Shown: positions 9,301 through 17,304 of the stretch, one piece after another
How the letters are laid out: every line of letters begins with the position of its first letter
Numbering within the stretch: position 1 is the first letter of the stretch
Assembly (NCBI GenBank): GCA_903829855.1
Contig: CAIKRN010000255.1
Location: forward strand, 1-39,299
Length of the DNA: 39,299 nt
Origin: an uncultured Opitutia bacterium
Lineage (GTDB): Bacteria > Verrucomicrobiota > Verrucomicrobiia > Opitutales > UBA953
Reading direction: 5' to 3'
The notes under the pieces: model-generated
What the model saw: the letters and a program-made list of their open reading frames with translations, nothing else
Databases searched by the model: none
What the model was told of the DNA's origin: nothing
Translations under genes and position numbers: made by a program

Positions 9301-11876
9301 ATTAGCCGGGAGACGTCTTCGCGGTGCAACCCCGTCGTCGGTTCGTCAAGCAAGAGGAGTGCGCCGCGCTTACGGGTATCGATTTTAGAGAGGTAGCGAA
9401 CCAGCTTGAGACGCTGGGCTTCGCCCCCTGAGAGGGTCGTGAGCGGCTGGCCCATCGAGAGATAGCCGAGGCCAACCTCCTCTAGGCATGCGAGCTGCGA
9501 GGAGGCCGGGGTGCGCGCACCGAGGAACTTGCGGGCGTCCGTGATGGACATCGCCAGGAGGTCGCCGACAGATTTGCCGTCGTACTGGAAAGCGAGCACC
9601 TCGTCGCGAAAACGTTTACCATTACATGACGGACAGGGCAGGGCGACGTCCGAGACGAATTGCATCTCCACCGTTTCCCAGCCCGCCCCGCCGCAACGTT
9701 CGCAGCGACCCTCGCCGGCATTGAAGGAGAAGTGCGAAGGCGTGAGACCAGCGGCTTTGGCTTCGGCCGAGTTGCCAATCAAATTACGTATCGCATCCCA
9801 GGCGCCGACGTAGAGGGCTGGATTCGAGCGCGGCGTGCGCGTGGCAGGCGATTGATCGACCAAGGCGACCTCTTCGGGTTCTTTGTCGAACTTGAGCCAC
9901 TTGGATTCATCGGCTTGATCGCCGGACTCAGGGTCACGTCGGCCGATGACTTGGTGAAGTAGGGTCGATTTACCGGAGCCAGACACGCCGCAGAGACCGA
10001 CGAGTCGACCCAGCGGGATGGTGCAGGCAAAGTCCCGCAGATTATTCACCGTGGCGCCCGTGACGCGCAGGCGCGGAGTTGTATCGTCGACGCTACGCGG
10101 GGCGCGTTTCTCAGGTTGGCGGCGACCAGAGAGCCAATTGCCCGTCGCTGATTCTTTCAGCTTCAAGATGCCTTTGGGTGGGCCTTGGTAAAGCAGGTGC
10201 CCACCTTCGGCGCCGGGCCGCGGGCCGATTTCGATGAGCCAATCGGCGGCACGCATGACCGACTCATCATGCTCGACGACCACGACCGTGTTGCCTTGCT
10301 CGACGAGCCCGCGGAGGATTCCCACCATGCGGGATAAGTCACGGGCGTGCATGCCGACGCTGGGTTCATCGAGGACGAAGACCGTATCCGCCAGACAAGC
10401 GCCGAGGCAGGAGGTCAGGTTCACGCGCTGAACTTCGCCCCCCGAGAGCGTCCGCGAAAGACGATCTAAAGCGAGGTAGCCGAGACCCACTGCTTCAAGA
10501 TAGCCGAGGCGGGCGAGAATCGCCTCAAGGGCGTGGTCGGCCGGATGCCGCGAATCTTTCGGCGCCAGTGGGGCGAGCAAGCGGCGTAAGTCCGTGACCG
10601 GGATGGCATAAAGTTCTGGGAGGGTCTTCCCCTGCCAGCGCCAGCAGAGAGATTCTTCGCGGAAGCGGCGACCTTGGCATTTCGGACACTGTTCATAGGC
10701 CCGCCAGCGCGACAGGAAGACGCGCACGTGCATCTTGTAAGTCGATGATTCGAGCCAGCGGAAGAACCCGCGAATCCCGTACCACTTTGAATCCCATTCG
10801 CCAGGCACATAACTCGGCTCGCCGTTTTCGACGAACTTGCGGTGGGCGGCGGAGAGTTTCTTCCACGGTACGTCGAGCGGGATACCCTCTTTGCGACACG
10901 CCTTAGCGAGGTCCTTCTGTGATTCGCCATAGACCGTACCTTGAAAGGCGGCGATGGCACCCTCCGCCAAGGTGAGAGCCGGATTCGGGATAATTTTATT
11001 CCAGTCTAGTCCGATGACGCGGCCGAAGCCGCGGCATTCAGGACAGGCGCCGACCGGCGAATTAAAAGAGAAGAGCGCCGGCGAGGCGGGGCGGAATTTT
11101 CGTCCATTGACGGGGGATTCCAGGGCTTCGCTGTAGCGCGATAGTTCGCTGCCCTGATCGTCGAGTAGGCGAAGTCTGCCGCCGCCAAGCCGAAAGGCGG
11201 CGAGGGCCGCTTCGTGAAAGCGGGAGGCCTGAGCTTTCGATACCGTCACCCGGTCCTGGATGATGAGTAGCTCGGTCGCTTCGGCCGGAATTTCATCTTC
11301 GGTGAGGCGGATGCGCTGGCCATGGGCGAAGGCACGGCTGAAGCCTGCCCGGGCAAACTCTTCGGCGATGGTCTTCCATCCGAGCGACTCCGGCTTACCC
11401 ACGGCGAAGGCCAGTGAGAGGGATTGGTCGACGAAGCGTTCCAGTGAGTCATGCCACGCGGCATCGGGACCACGCGGGATGACGGCGAGCCCGCTGGCCG
11501 GATCGATGAGTTCCGCTCGGTGGGCGAACCAGACTTTGAACCAATCGCACAGTTCCGTCATCGTACCGACCGTTGAGCGCGAGGTGCGGACGGCATTACC
11601 CTGCTTGATGGCGACCGACGGGCGGACGTTTTCAGCGGAGTCGAGGGCTGGCGATGGAAGTAATTCCAAGAACTGCCGGACGTACGGGCTGAAGGTTTCC
11701 ACGTAGCGCCGTTGTCCTTCCGCGTGAAGCGTATCAAAAACCAGAGAGGATTTTCCGGCGCCGCTGAGGCCGGTCACCACGACTAGCTTCCCGACGGGGA
11801 TATCGACATCGAAGCCCTTCAGGTTGTTCTGGCGAACGCCGCGGAGGCGAATGGCGTCTGGTCGGGGGGCGGTCAT
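6360..11876 (-). CDS. uvrA: Double-length excinuclease ABC subunit A (two UvrA units in tandem)
   Basis: UvrA is the damage sensor of nucleotide excision repair. A usual UvrA has about 940 residues and two ATPase modules; this one has about 1,838 and four. Walker A motifs are visible near residues 36 (GLSGAGKSS), 630 (GVSGSGKST), 970 (GVSGSGKSS) and 1505 (GVSGAGKST). ABC signatures LSGGE(A/V)QR lie near 474, 812, 1346 and 1705. Each half has CxxC zinc-module pairs such as CPECRG, CPKCQG, CERCGG, CPSCNG, CPDCRG, CPTCHG, CESCSG and CEECAG. The last Walker B reads LEEPTIGLH rather than the usual LDEP. Chlamydial UvrA is known to be similarly doubled. I chose the ATG at 11876; a GTG at 11897 would add seven residues. 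Confidence 0.95.
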   Translation of the reverse strand: MTAPRPDAIRLRGVRQNNLKGFDVDIPVGKLVVVTGLSGAGKSSLVFDTLHAEGQRRYVETFSPYVRQFLELLPSPALDSAENVRPSVAIKQGNAVRTSRSTVGTMTELCDWFKVWFAHRAELIDPASGLAVIPRGPDAAWHDSLERFVDQSLSLAFAVGKPESLGWKTIAEEFARAGFSRAFAHGQRIRLTEDEIPAEATELLIIQDRVTVSKAQASRFHEAALAAFRLGGGRLRLLDDQGSELSRYSEALESPVNGRKFRPASPALFSFNSPVGACPECRGFGRVIGLDWNKIIPNPALTLAEGAIAAFQGTVYGESQKDLAKACRKEGIPLDVPWKKLSAAHRKFVENGEPSYVPGEWDSKWYGIRGFFRWLESSTYKMHVRVFLSRWRAYEQCPKCQGRRFREESLCWRWQGKTLPELYAIPVTDLRRLLAPLAPKDSRHPADHALEAILARLGYLEAVGLGYLALDRLSRTLSGGEVQRVNLTSCLGACLADTVFVLDEPSVGMHARDLSRMVGILRGLVEQGNTVVVVEHDESVMRAADWLIEIGPRPGAEGGHLLYQGPPKGILKLKESATGNWLSGRRQPEKRAPRSVDDTTPRLRVTGATVNNLRDFACTIPLGRLVGLCGVSGSGKSTLLHQVIGRRDPESGDQADESKWLKFDKEPEEVALVDQSPATRTPRSNPALYVGAWDAIRNLIGNSAEAKAAGLTPSHFSFNAGEGRCERCGGAGWETVEMQFVSDVALPCPSCNGKRFRDEVLAFQYDGKSVGDLLAMSITDARKFLGARTPASSQLACLEEVGLGYLSMGQPLTTLSGGEAQRLKLVRYLSKIDTRKRGALLLLDEPTTGLHREDVSRLIGLLHRLTEAGHSLIVVEHQLDVLKACDWIMEMGPEAGPGGGHLVAQGTPAQVALAGTVTGEFLAKGDEAFADAETRKSRPRPTSISLRGAREHNLKDVSLEIPHGSLTVMTGVSGSGKSSLAFDILFAEGQRRFLECVSAYARQFVEQLPKPDIDSLTGLPPTVAIEQRVTRGSAKSTVATVTEVAQYLRVLFARAGVLHSPTTGEPLEEMTEDAVVRLVAKKAKALKKGSLLVAAPLVRARKGHHRPLAEWAETKGLRLLRCDGKMLKVDGFDGLDRYSEHDVDAIFGEIRPDGLILLPDETEESGEKALRSLVRQALASGKNACVLLDPQGHQLGYFSTARSDPATGESFPEVDPKHLSWNSPRGWCPDCRGHGLEVTTFSADEEESLNENAIADRVGEKICPTCHGERLGPIGRSVKLAGPKGRSLSLPGLLRLQPDESLEFLSSLKLEAREKAIVGALLPEIGARLRFLDSVGLGYLALDRGADTLSGGEAQRIRLAAQLGSTLSGALYVLDEPSIGLHPRDNDRLIESLRGLRDRGNTVLVVEHDEDTMRAADLVVDMGPGAGVHGGEIVAQGTAAALEKRANSITGRFLREAIPHPLRGVRRPVAGKGAPSEWIKLKHAALRNLKGFDVQFPVGRLSVVCGVSGAGKSTLVTDLLAPAIRATIAKKKDGMTGKEALLAVSHAGKPAFTSLSGLKGFRQLVVVDQEPIGKTPRSTPATYIGAWDLIRERLASLPEAAIRGHTAGFFSFNTSGGRCESCSGAGRIKLEMSFLPDTYVPCEECAGTRYGIAAKAIQWNGKSAADLLAMTFEEAAAFLSFDAKLGDLCKLMVKTGLGYLTLGQSSPTLSGGEAQRLKLVSELAQGLPTFRERSRGEIRPNLYILEEPTIGLHQADCRRLIELVHALIDQGHTVIVIEHHPDVIAEADWVVEIGPEGGNAGGQLVHAGDPESLAAHRKSPTAPSLCLTLERGKQVVQS

Positions 11877-11921
11877 CGGCGACCCACCAACGGACACAAA
11901 ACTGGGGGCTTGGCAAACTTG

Positions 11922-12503
11922 CTAGCGCACTCGGCACCGAATCACGCCCTGCGGGGTGGCCACGGCCTTAACTTTAATATCATGAGGCTCGTCGGGCAGG
12001 CGCGGGACCAGCTGGAAGGAGTGGGCGTGGCCGAGTAGGAAGGTCTTCCGGGGTGGTTTGGCCAGAAGCCGGTCATAGAAGCCGCCGCCGAAGCCGAGGC
12101 GTCGGCCGGCACCATCGAAGCCCAATCCAGGCACAAGGATGAGGCCAGCTTCGAGCAGCGTGGCGGTCGGGGCGGTCGGCTTCGGTTCACGGATGCCGAG
12201 GCGAGAGGGCTGGAGGGCGGCGAGATCCGTGACTTCGTGCAGCGTGAGCGCGGTCTTGTTGGTGACGCGCGGAAGCAGCAGTCGCTTACCCTCCAGCAAG
12301 GCAATCGCCATCAGCACGTCGGTCGGAAGCTCTCCACCGAAAGAGGCATAAAGGCAGATCGTCTTCGACTGCTTCCATTCTGGGAGTTGCGTGATGAGGC
12401 GAGCGGCGGCATCGCCAGCAACCTGTAATTCACGGGGCGTTAGGGCCGTGCGGCGGGCCTTGAGCTCCGCGCGCAGGCGGTCCTTGGCAGCGCGCGTTTC
12501 CAT
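11922..12503 (-). CDS. 5-formyltetrahydrofolate cyclo-ligase
   Basis: The enzyme converts 5-formyl-tetrahydrofolate to 5,10-methenyl-tetrahydrofolate with ATP, returning the stored folate to one-carbon metabolism. The 193-residue product has the family hallmark LVPGLGFDGAGRRLGFGGG at about 123-141 followed by FYDRLL, plus KTICLYASFGGELPTD near 47-62 and KRLLLPRV near 73-80. A basic helical start (AKDRLRAELKARR) is typical. The ATG at 12503 is five bases after the ctaB stop; frames extending further upstream run through ctaB and are not credible. It is related to the gene called ygfA or yqgN elsewhere. It lies between ctaB and uvrA and is probably cotranscribed with both. Confidence 0.93.
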   Translation of the reverse strand: METRAAKDRLRAELKARRTALTPRELQVAGDAAARLITQLPEWKQSKTICLYASFGGELPTDVLMAIALLEGKRLLLPRVTNKTALTLHEVTDLAALQPSRLGIREPKPTAPTATLLEAGLILVPGLGFDGAGRRLGFGGGFYDRLLAKPPRKTFLLGHAHSFQLVPRLPDEPHDIKVKAVATPQGVIRCRVR

Positions 12504-12508
12504 GCGCT

Positions 12509-13411
12509 TTAGAAAAGACGATTGAGCGTCAGAGTCAACAGGACGACCGGCAGATACAAGATCGAGGCTAGGAATAACGGCTTGGCGACCGCGGCACGTC
12601 GCTGAGGCAGGGCGAAATCCAGCGTCAACTTGAAAAACCAAGCACCCGCGATGAAGGAGATCCAGACGTAGGGACTGGTCCAGCCCGGGAAGAAAATTGT
12701 GGCGATGGCGCCGGCGACGAAAAGCATCGGGATGATGAATAGCAGTGCCCAGCGTGCTGCCGAGCGACCGGAGGGGTCGTCGACGGTCGCCACCTTGAAG
12801 CCTCCGCGGGCATAGTCTTCACGGCACATGACCGCGAGGGCCATGAAATGAGGGACCTGCCAGAAGAAGAGGAGTCCAAAGAGCAGCCAGCCCATCGTAT
12901 CGATGTGAGCGCCGCCGCCATGTTGCCCGAGTTTGGATGCGGTGCCGATGATGGGAGGGATCGCCCCGGGCAGAGAGCCGACGAGCGTGCACCATGAGGT
13001 CATGGTTTTGAGTGGCGTGTAAAAAAATAAATAGGAGATGGCGGTGGCCGCAGTTAGGGCTCCCGCGAGCGGGTTAGCTCGATTCCAGACCAGACCGACG
13101 CCGAGGGCGAGGAGCAGCATCCCGAAGAGCAGGGCCGCTCCTGGGCGGATGATACCGGCGGGTATCGGCCGGTTGCGGGTTCGTTCCATCTTCGCGTCGG
13201 CGTCGCTCTCCCACCACATGTTTACCGCCCCACAGCCGCCAGCTGCCAGTGCCGTCCCGATGGCGAGGGAGACAAGTACGCGGGCATCGACGCCTTGTTC
13301 CGGGGCGCTGCAGAAGTAGCCGGCTAGAGACGTGAGCACCGATAGGAACGACAACCGAGGCTTGGTTAGCTCCCAGTAGGCGGCAGGCAAAGATCCGGCG
13401 CGTTCACTCAT
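12509..13411 (-). CDS. ctaB: Protohaem IX farnesyltransferase (haem O synthase)
   Basis: This UbiA-family membrane prenyltransferase adds a farnesyl group to haem B to make haem O, the precursor of haem A for terminal oxidases. The 300-residue product begins with the typical YWELTKPRL segment. It has the Asp-rich prenyl-diphosphate motif at about 64-83 (NMWWESDADAKMERT, then RNRPIPAG), although the first acidic position is Glu68. The second loop carries YARGGFKVATVDDPSGRS. Several strongly hydrophobic segments fit a polytopic protein. ctaA lies directly upstream and supplies the next step. No cytochrome oxidase structural genes lie in the window. Confidence 0.95.
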   Translation of the reverse strand: MSERAGSLPAAYWELTKPRLSFLSVLTSLAGYFCSAPEQGVDARVLVSLAIGTALAAGGCGAVNMWWESDADAKMERTRNRPIPAGIIRPGAALLFGMLLLALGVGLVWNRANPLAGALTAATAISYLFFYTPLKTMTSWCTLVGSLPGAIPPIIGTASKLGQHGGGAHIDTMGWLLFGLLFFWQVPHFMALAVMCREDYARGGFKVATVDDPSGRSAARWALLFIIPMLFVAGAIATIFFPGWTSPYVWISFIAGAWFFKLTLDFALPQRRAAVAKPLFLASILYLPVVLLTLTLNRLF

Positions 13412-13467
13412 GCAGTTGTCGTGGGGCTTTTGGCAGTCGGGTTAAAGGCAAATCGGACGCCAAAGGC

Positions 13468-14418
13468 TTAGGTTCGCCGATCGACCGCGCGGCGGTGAAC
13501 CAGCGCGGCGGTGGCGCAAAGGCTGGAGAAGAGGGCCGCACCCACGACGAGGTGCACGGTGCGGACGTGCGGGTTGTTCGGCAGTTGAATGCTCAGGATG
13601 CCGAGTAGCACCTGCAGAGAAAGTAGCACAATTAAAGATGACCAGCGAACCAGCGAGTAGCCCCGGCGAGCGAGCATCACGGCAAAGATAATCACCGACA
13701 GTCCAGCCAAGAGGGCTCCACTGCGGTGGAGGGCGTTAATCCACCAGACATGGCCCTCGCCGGCCGAGGGCAGGAAGACGCCTTCGCTTGGGCTGGAAAC
13801 CCAGATGGTCCAATGGCCTTGGCGCATCATGGCACCGGCGAGAATTACCGACAGGACGAGGATGGCGGCAGTGATTCCAACCCGCCGCACTTTTCGGGCG
13901 GTATCTTTTTTCGCTGTGTGCCAAGAGATGCTATGGGAAAGGGCGATGAAGGCGAGCAGCGCAAGGGTGAGCTGCGCATTGACCGCGTGGCCCACGGCGA
14001 AACAGACCGCCTTCAGATTGCCCTCACCGCCAACGTTTAGTTTGTCGAGCAGTACGCGGAGTCCGCCGAGGACGCCCTGCATCACAACGAGACCGACTAG
14101 GGCATAAGCCGCGAACCTAACGCGCCGGCGCGTCTCGGCTCGGCTGTGCATGACGGCGATGATAATAATCAGGATGCCGAGGATGGCGGCGGCGAGGCGG
14201 TGGGAATGTTCGGCGAATTTATCAATCTCCGTGAGCCAGCCAGGCGGATTAACGCTGCCGTTCGAGAGCGGCCAGTCGAGGAAGGCCATGCCTGCATGGA
14301 TGCTTGTCGTGAAGCCCCCTGCTTGGAGCACGAGTACCGACCAGCAAAGCGTGATGATGCAGAGCGTGAGCAGGCCACGATTTGGCGTGGCGGGCGCAAG
14401 GGCGGGCTTATGGCTCAT
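13468..14418 (-). CDS. ctaA: Haem A synthase (CtaA/Cox15 family)
   Basis: CtaA oxidises the C8 methyl of haem O to a formyl group, giving haem A. The 316-residue protein has about eight hydrophobic segments. Conserved positions are visible: LQAGGFTTSIHAGMAFLDWP in the first loop, FAEHSHRLAAAILG with the haem-ligand His region near 71-73, GHAVNAQLTLALLA, NALHRSGALLAG and HLVVGAALFSS for the later His ligands. The ATG at 14418 is preferred; a GTG at 14445 would add nine residues. No Shine-Dalgarno sequence decides between them. It sits 56 bases upstream of ctaB in the same direction, and the pair implies an aa3-type or related haem-A oxidase elsewhere in the genome. Confidence 0.92.
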   Translation of the reverse strand: MSHKPALAPATPNRGLLTLCIITLCWSVLVLQAGGFTTSIHAGMAFLDWPLSNGSVNPPGWLTEIDKFAEHSHRLAAAILGILIIIIAVMHSRAETRRRVRFAAYALVGLVVMQGVLGGLRVLLDKLNVGGEGNLKAVCFAVGHAVNAQLTLALLAFIALSHSISWHTAKKDTARKVRRVGITAAILVLSVILAGAMMRQGHWTIWVSSPSEGVFLPSAGEGHVWWINALHRSGALLAGLSVIIFAVMLARRGYSLVRWSSLIVLLSLQVLLGILSIQLPNNPHVRTVHLVVGAALFSSLCATAALVHRRAVDRRT

Positions 14419-14500
14419 GCAGCCATAAGAAGCGAGTAGCGGCACTTCGCAAATTTCATTCGTCAGGGAAGCCGTTTTTAAGGCCGCCCACTAGGTCTTA

Positions 14501-14923
14501 TCAGGCAGGAATGGACGCCCGGCCAAACGAACGTATCTTGGCGACCAGATTGGTCAGCCCGTTGCGTCGATTGGGCGACAAGTGCTGAGTCACGCCCACG
14601 GTCGAGAGAAAGTCGGCGTCGGTGGCGGCCACCTCGGCGGGCGCCGCACCGTCGTAGAATTCGCAGACAAGGTGGGCGATTCCTTTGGTGATGAGCGAAT
14701 CCGCATCACAGCGAAAGCGGCAGACGCCTTGTTCAAGCGAGGGAACTAGCCAGAGATTCGAGGTGCAGCCCTCGATGAGGAAGACGTCGAGTTTCAATTC
14801 CGCGGGCAACGTCGGCGCGGATTTCGCTCGGTCGATGACATATTGGAATCGCTCGTGGTGATCGGAGAAGGGCTCGAGTTCGGCGATGAGCTCCGCCCGT
14901 CTAGTTGCTAGGCCCATGGGCAT
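14501..14923 (-). CDS. SufE-family sulfur acceptor protein
   Basis: SufE proteins take persulfide sulfur from the cysteine desulfurase SufS and pass it to the Fe-S scaffold. The 140-residue product has the active-site Cys53 in LIEGCTSNLWLV, followed by the family pattern CRFRCDADSLITKGIAHLV and the C-terminal GVTQHLSPNRRNGLTNLVAKI (read in two parts), all characteristic of the fold. Length and motifs are normal. The start codon overlaps the stop of the preceding TPR gene by one base (TAATG), so the two are probably translationally coupled. SufE could be named, but homologues such as CsdE share the same motifs and no suf genes lie alongside, so I leave the symbol empty. Confidence 0.9.
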   Translation of the reverse strand: MPMGLATRRAELIAELEPFSDHHERFQYVIDRAKSAPTLPAELKLDVFLIEGCTSNLWLVPSLEQGVCRFRCDADSLITKGIAHLVCEFYDGAAPAEVAATDADFLSTVGVTQHLSPNRRNGLTNLVAKIRSFGRASIPA

Positions 14924-16719
14924 TAGCGACCAGACAGGGCCTCGGGGTCGAGGTTGGTGCGAATGAGCGGCGCAATGCTAGCTTCCAATTTACGCAGACG
15001 TTCGGGCGAGATTTTTGACTCCGAGTGGAGCCAGGCAATCGCGTCCTGCCAGATGGCGGGAGAGGGACGGCGCATCTCGAGAAGGAGTTCGAGTTCATCG
15101 GCCACGGACTTGCGGGAGCCGTATTCAACGGTCTGCCCTGCGAGGATGCGCGCCGCGATGAAGTCGGCACGGAGTTGGGAGTGGCGCGGATAGGCGATGA
15201 CGCCGGCCTCAAGCACGCGGACGGCGCTATCGCTCGCCCGGATTAAGCGGAGGTGACGGCCGACGGAACGATAAGCCTCGGGGCCGAGATCCTTTGCCTT
15301 GAGGAATTCAGTGATGTAGCGATCACCGATATCATGATCGCGCTTGGCGATGACATCGTCTTTTTTCTGGCGGGCGTGGTAGGCGATGCCAATGAGTGCC
15401 TGCACAACGGCTTCGTTGGATTTAAAGAACGCCCGGTCTGCGGCGACGACCTGTTGGTATTGGATGATGACCTGATTCGGGTCGGTGCCATTGAGCAGGG
15501 CTTCGAGGTGGAGGGCGGCGAAGGGAGCCCGCTCCAGGCTGTTGTTAATCGCAGAGGTGGCCACGGCGCCGGTGAGGTCAGCGTAGCCTTTTTCTGCGGC
15601 GAAATTTGCCAGTGCGATCATCGCCGAAGAATTACCGGCATAATTTGCGAAGATGAGGCGAAGCTCTTTATCAAAATCATCCTTTAAATTGAGGCGGTCG
15701 AGTAGCTGCAGCTTCTGGATGTGGGGGAAGGGCGCTTTCTCGTCGGCGGAAATGCGCTCTTGGGTGACGTTCAAAGCGAACCGGGATTTACCTAGTAGAA
15801 GATGGAATCGGGCGAGCTGGGAGAGGACGGCGTCGCGAGCCTGACCTTTGAACGCGGAGGTTTTGGATTCAAGTAGGCTGATGGATTCCTGCGTCTTACC
15901 TCCTTCAAACAGGGCCCGCGCCTTGAGGAGAAGCCCGCTGGGTTGTGCGTCCAAGCCATTGCCATTAACCATGGCCACCGCATCGGGGTAGCGCCCGGTC
16001 CAGTAGAGAGAAGTGGCAACGGCCAAGGAGAGGGATTCGCGGACATGCGGGCTTAGCTGCTTGCTCTCCCGGAGTAGTTTCAGCCCTTGATCGATGACCT
16101 CTTGGTCGCGTTCGCGGGCTTGTAGGAGCTGGAAATAACGGTCGAGATAGTCCTTGGTTAAGGGGTCATCAATGGCTAGGAATTCGAGCCCGTGCCGCAG
16201 GGTTTGAATCGCGTCATCCGTCCGCCCCTGTATTGAATGTAAAAAGTTGGCATAGAACAACTTAGACTTAGCGTTGGCGGGGTTGCAGCGTACCGCTACC
16301 TGGGCAAAGCGTAGGACGTCCGCCTGGCGACCAGCATCCTGAGCCTCCATGGCGAGTTTGGTGAAATAGTCGGCGAGCTTATTGAGGTGTTCTTGGCGCA
16401 GAAAGGCTGCTTTTTCGGGCTGATCTTCGATTTTAGCCAAGGCCAGGCGGACCATTTGTAGCAGGACAGGGTCCTTAATTAGGTCGGCCTTGATGTAGGT
16501 TTGGCGCGCATAGCTCAAAATCGCCTGTTTTTCCTTAAGATTAGGCAATCCTGCCAAAAGAATGGTTTCCGCGTCATTCCCCTCATTCGATTTCTCTTCA
16601 ACGATGGCTTTTGTGGGCACCTGGGCGGCTTTACCGGCTGGGGCGACGGGGGCTTGGGCGAGGCATTGGAGGCATGACATCCCGAGAAGGAGGCTGGCGA
16701 TCGGACGTGGGGGGAGCAT
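14923..16719 (-). CDS. Secreted tetratricopeptide-repeat protein of unknown function
   Basis: The 598-residue product starts with a signal peptide (hydrophobic from about 7 to 20, likely cut after AQA near residue 23); the two Cys in it do not fit a lipobox. The rest is helical with repeated TPR-like pairs such as ADVLRFAQVAVRCNPANAKS, KLFYANFLHSIQGRTDDAIQ and RYPDAVAMV, and ends in a charged segment (DPEALSGR). No catalytic domain is recognisable, so it is probably a periplasmic scaffold or adaptor. It leads the run that continues into the SufE-family gene with a one-base overlap. I do not recognise an orthologous named family. Confidence 0.72.
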   Translation of the reverse strand: MLPPRPIASLLLGMSCLQCLAQAPVAPAGKAAQVPTKAIVEEKSNEGNDAETILLAGLPNLKEKQAILSYARQTYIKADLIKDPVLLQMVRLALAKIEDQPEKAAFLRQEHLNKLADYFTKLAMEAQDAGRQADVLRFAQVAVRCNPANAKSKLFYANFLHSIQGRTDDAIQTLRHGLEFLAIDDPLTKDYLDRYFQLLQARERDQEVIDQGLKLLRESKQLSPHVRESLSLAVATSLYWTGRYPDAVAMVNGNGLDAQPSGLLLKARALFEGGKTQESISLLESKTSAFKGQARDAVLSQLARFHLLLGKSRFALNVTQERISADEKAPFPHIQKLQLLDRLNLKDDFDKELRLIFANYAGNSSAMIALANFAAEKGYADLTGAVATSAINNSLERAPFAALHLEALLNGTDPNQVIIQYQQVVAADRAFFKSNEAVVQALIGIAYHARQKKDDVIAKRDHDIGDRYITEFLKAKDLGPEAYRSVGRHLRLIRASDSAVRVLEAGVIAYPRHSQLRADFIAARILAGQTVEYGSRKSVADELELLLEMRRPSPAIWQDAIAWLHSESKISPERLRKLEASIAPLIRTNLDPEALSGR

Positions 16720-16788
16720 GGACGGGTTTTAGTTAATGGCGTGGGGCTCGGGAATTGTCTCTCCAAAAAAGCCACTCTACTGGGGTTA

Positions 16789-16817
16789 TGGAGACAGGAG
16801 TAAAGAAACCTTAAAAT
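16789..16817 (+). promoter_or_regulatory. Candidate promoter of the str-S10-spc-alpha cluster
   Basis: TGGAGA (16789-16794, four of six -35 bases) and TAAAAT (16812-16817, five of six -10 bases) are separated by 17 bases. They lie in the 172-base gap between the divergent TPR gene and rpsL. A start near 16824 would leave a leader of roughly 68 bases. A second, weaker pair, TTGCAT (16833) and TATGCC (16855), is also present. These are consensus matches only. The same gap must also hold the promoter of the divergent TPR gene, for which I see no convincing pair. Confidence 0.42.
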
Positions 16818-16891
16818 CCACGCACTTTCCGCTTGCATGAGGGGCTCCGACGCCTATGCCCAAACCCTCTTTTCCCTATTTACCGAGGTCC

Positions 16892-17275
16892 ATGCCTACC
16901 ATCAACCAACTCGTCCGTAAACCGCGTGTCCAACCCAAGGCCAAGTCGAAGTCGCCTGCCTTGAACAACTCGCCCTTCCGCCGCGGCGTCTGCGTGCAGG
17001 TCATGATCCGAACGCCGAAGAAGCCGAACTCGGCTCAGCGCAAGGTCGCCAAGGTGCGCCTCACGAACGGCCAAGAGGTCATCTCCTACATCCCCGATGA
17101 AGGCCATAAGCTCCAGGAGCACTCCGTGGTCCTCGTCCGTGGTGGCCGCGTAAAAGATTTGCCGGGCGTCCGTTATCACATCGTCCGCGGCCCTCTCGAT
17201 TGCTCCGGCGTCGAGAAGCGTCGTCGCTCTCGTTCCAAGTACGGCGTTAAGCGTCCGAAGGAAAAGAAGGCCTAA
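16892..17275 (+). CDS. rpsL: 30S ribosomal protein S12
   Basis: S12 lines the decoding centre of the small subunit and influences reading accuracy. The 127-residue protein begins MPTINQLVRKPR and has the near-invariant VMIRTPKKPNSAQRKVAKVR and LVRGGRVKDLPGVRYHIVRG loops that contact the A-site codon; both loop lysines targeted in streptomycin resistance are present in their wild-type context. It ends in a basic tail, YGVKRPKEKKA. I chose the ATG at 16892; an in-frame ATG at 16856 would add 12 residues not typical of S12. It is the first gene of the ribosomal cluster. Confidence 0.98.
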   Translation: MPTINQLVRKPRVQPKAKSKSPALNNSPFRRGVCVQVMIRTPKKPNSAQRKVAKVRLTNGQEVISYIPDEGHKLQEHSVVLVRGGRVKDLPGVRYHIVRGPLDCSGVEKRRRSRSKYGVKRPKEKKA

Positions 17276-17304
17276 TCCGTTTCCGCCACTAACTCCCTTC
17301 GAAT

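Noticed and set aside
16720..16788. A promoter for the divergent TPR gene
   Set aside because: A promoter must exist nearby, but no -35/-10 pair with good spacing was found on the minus strand.
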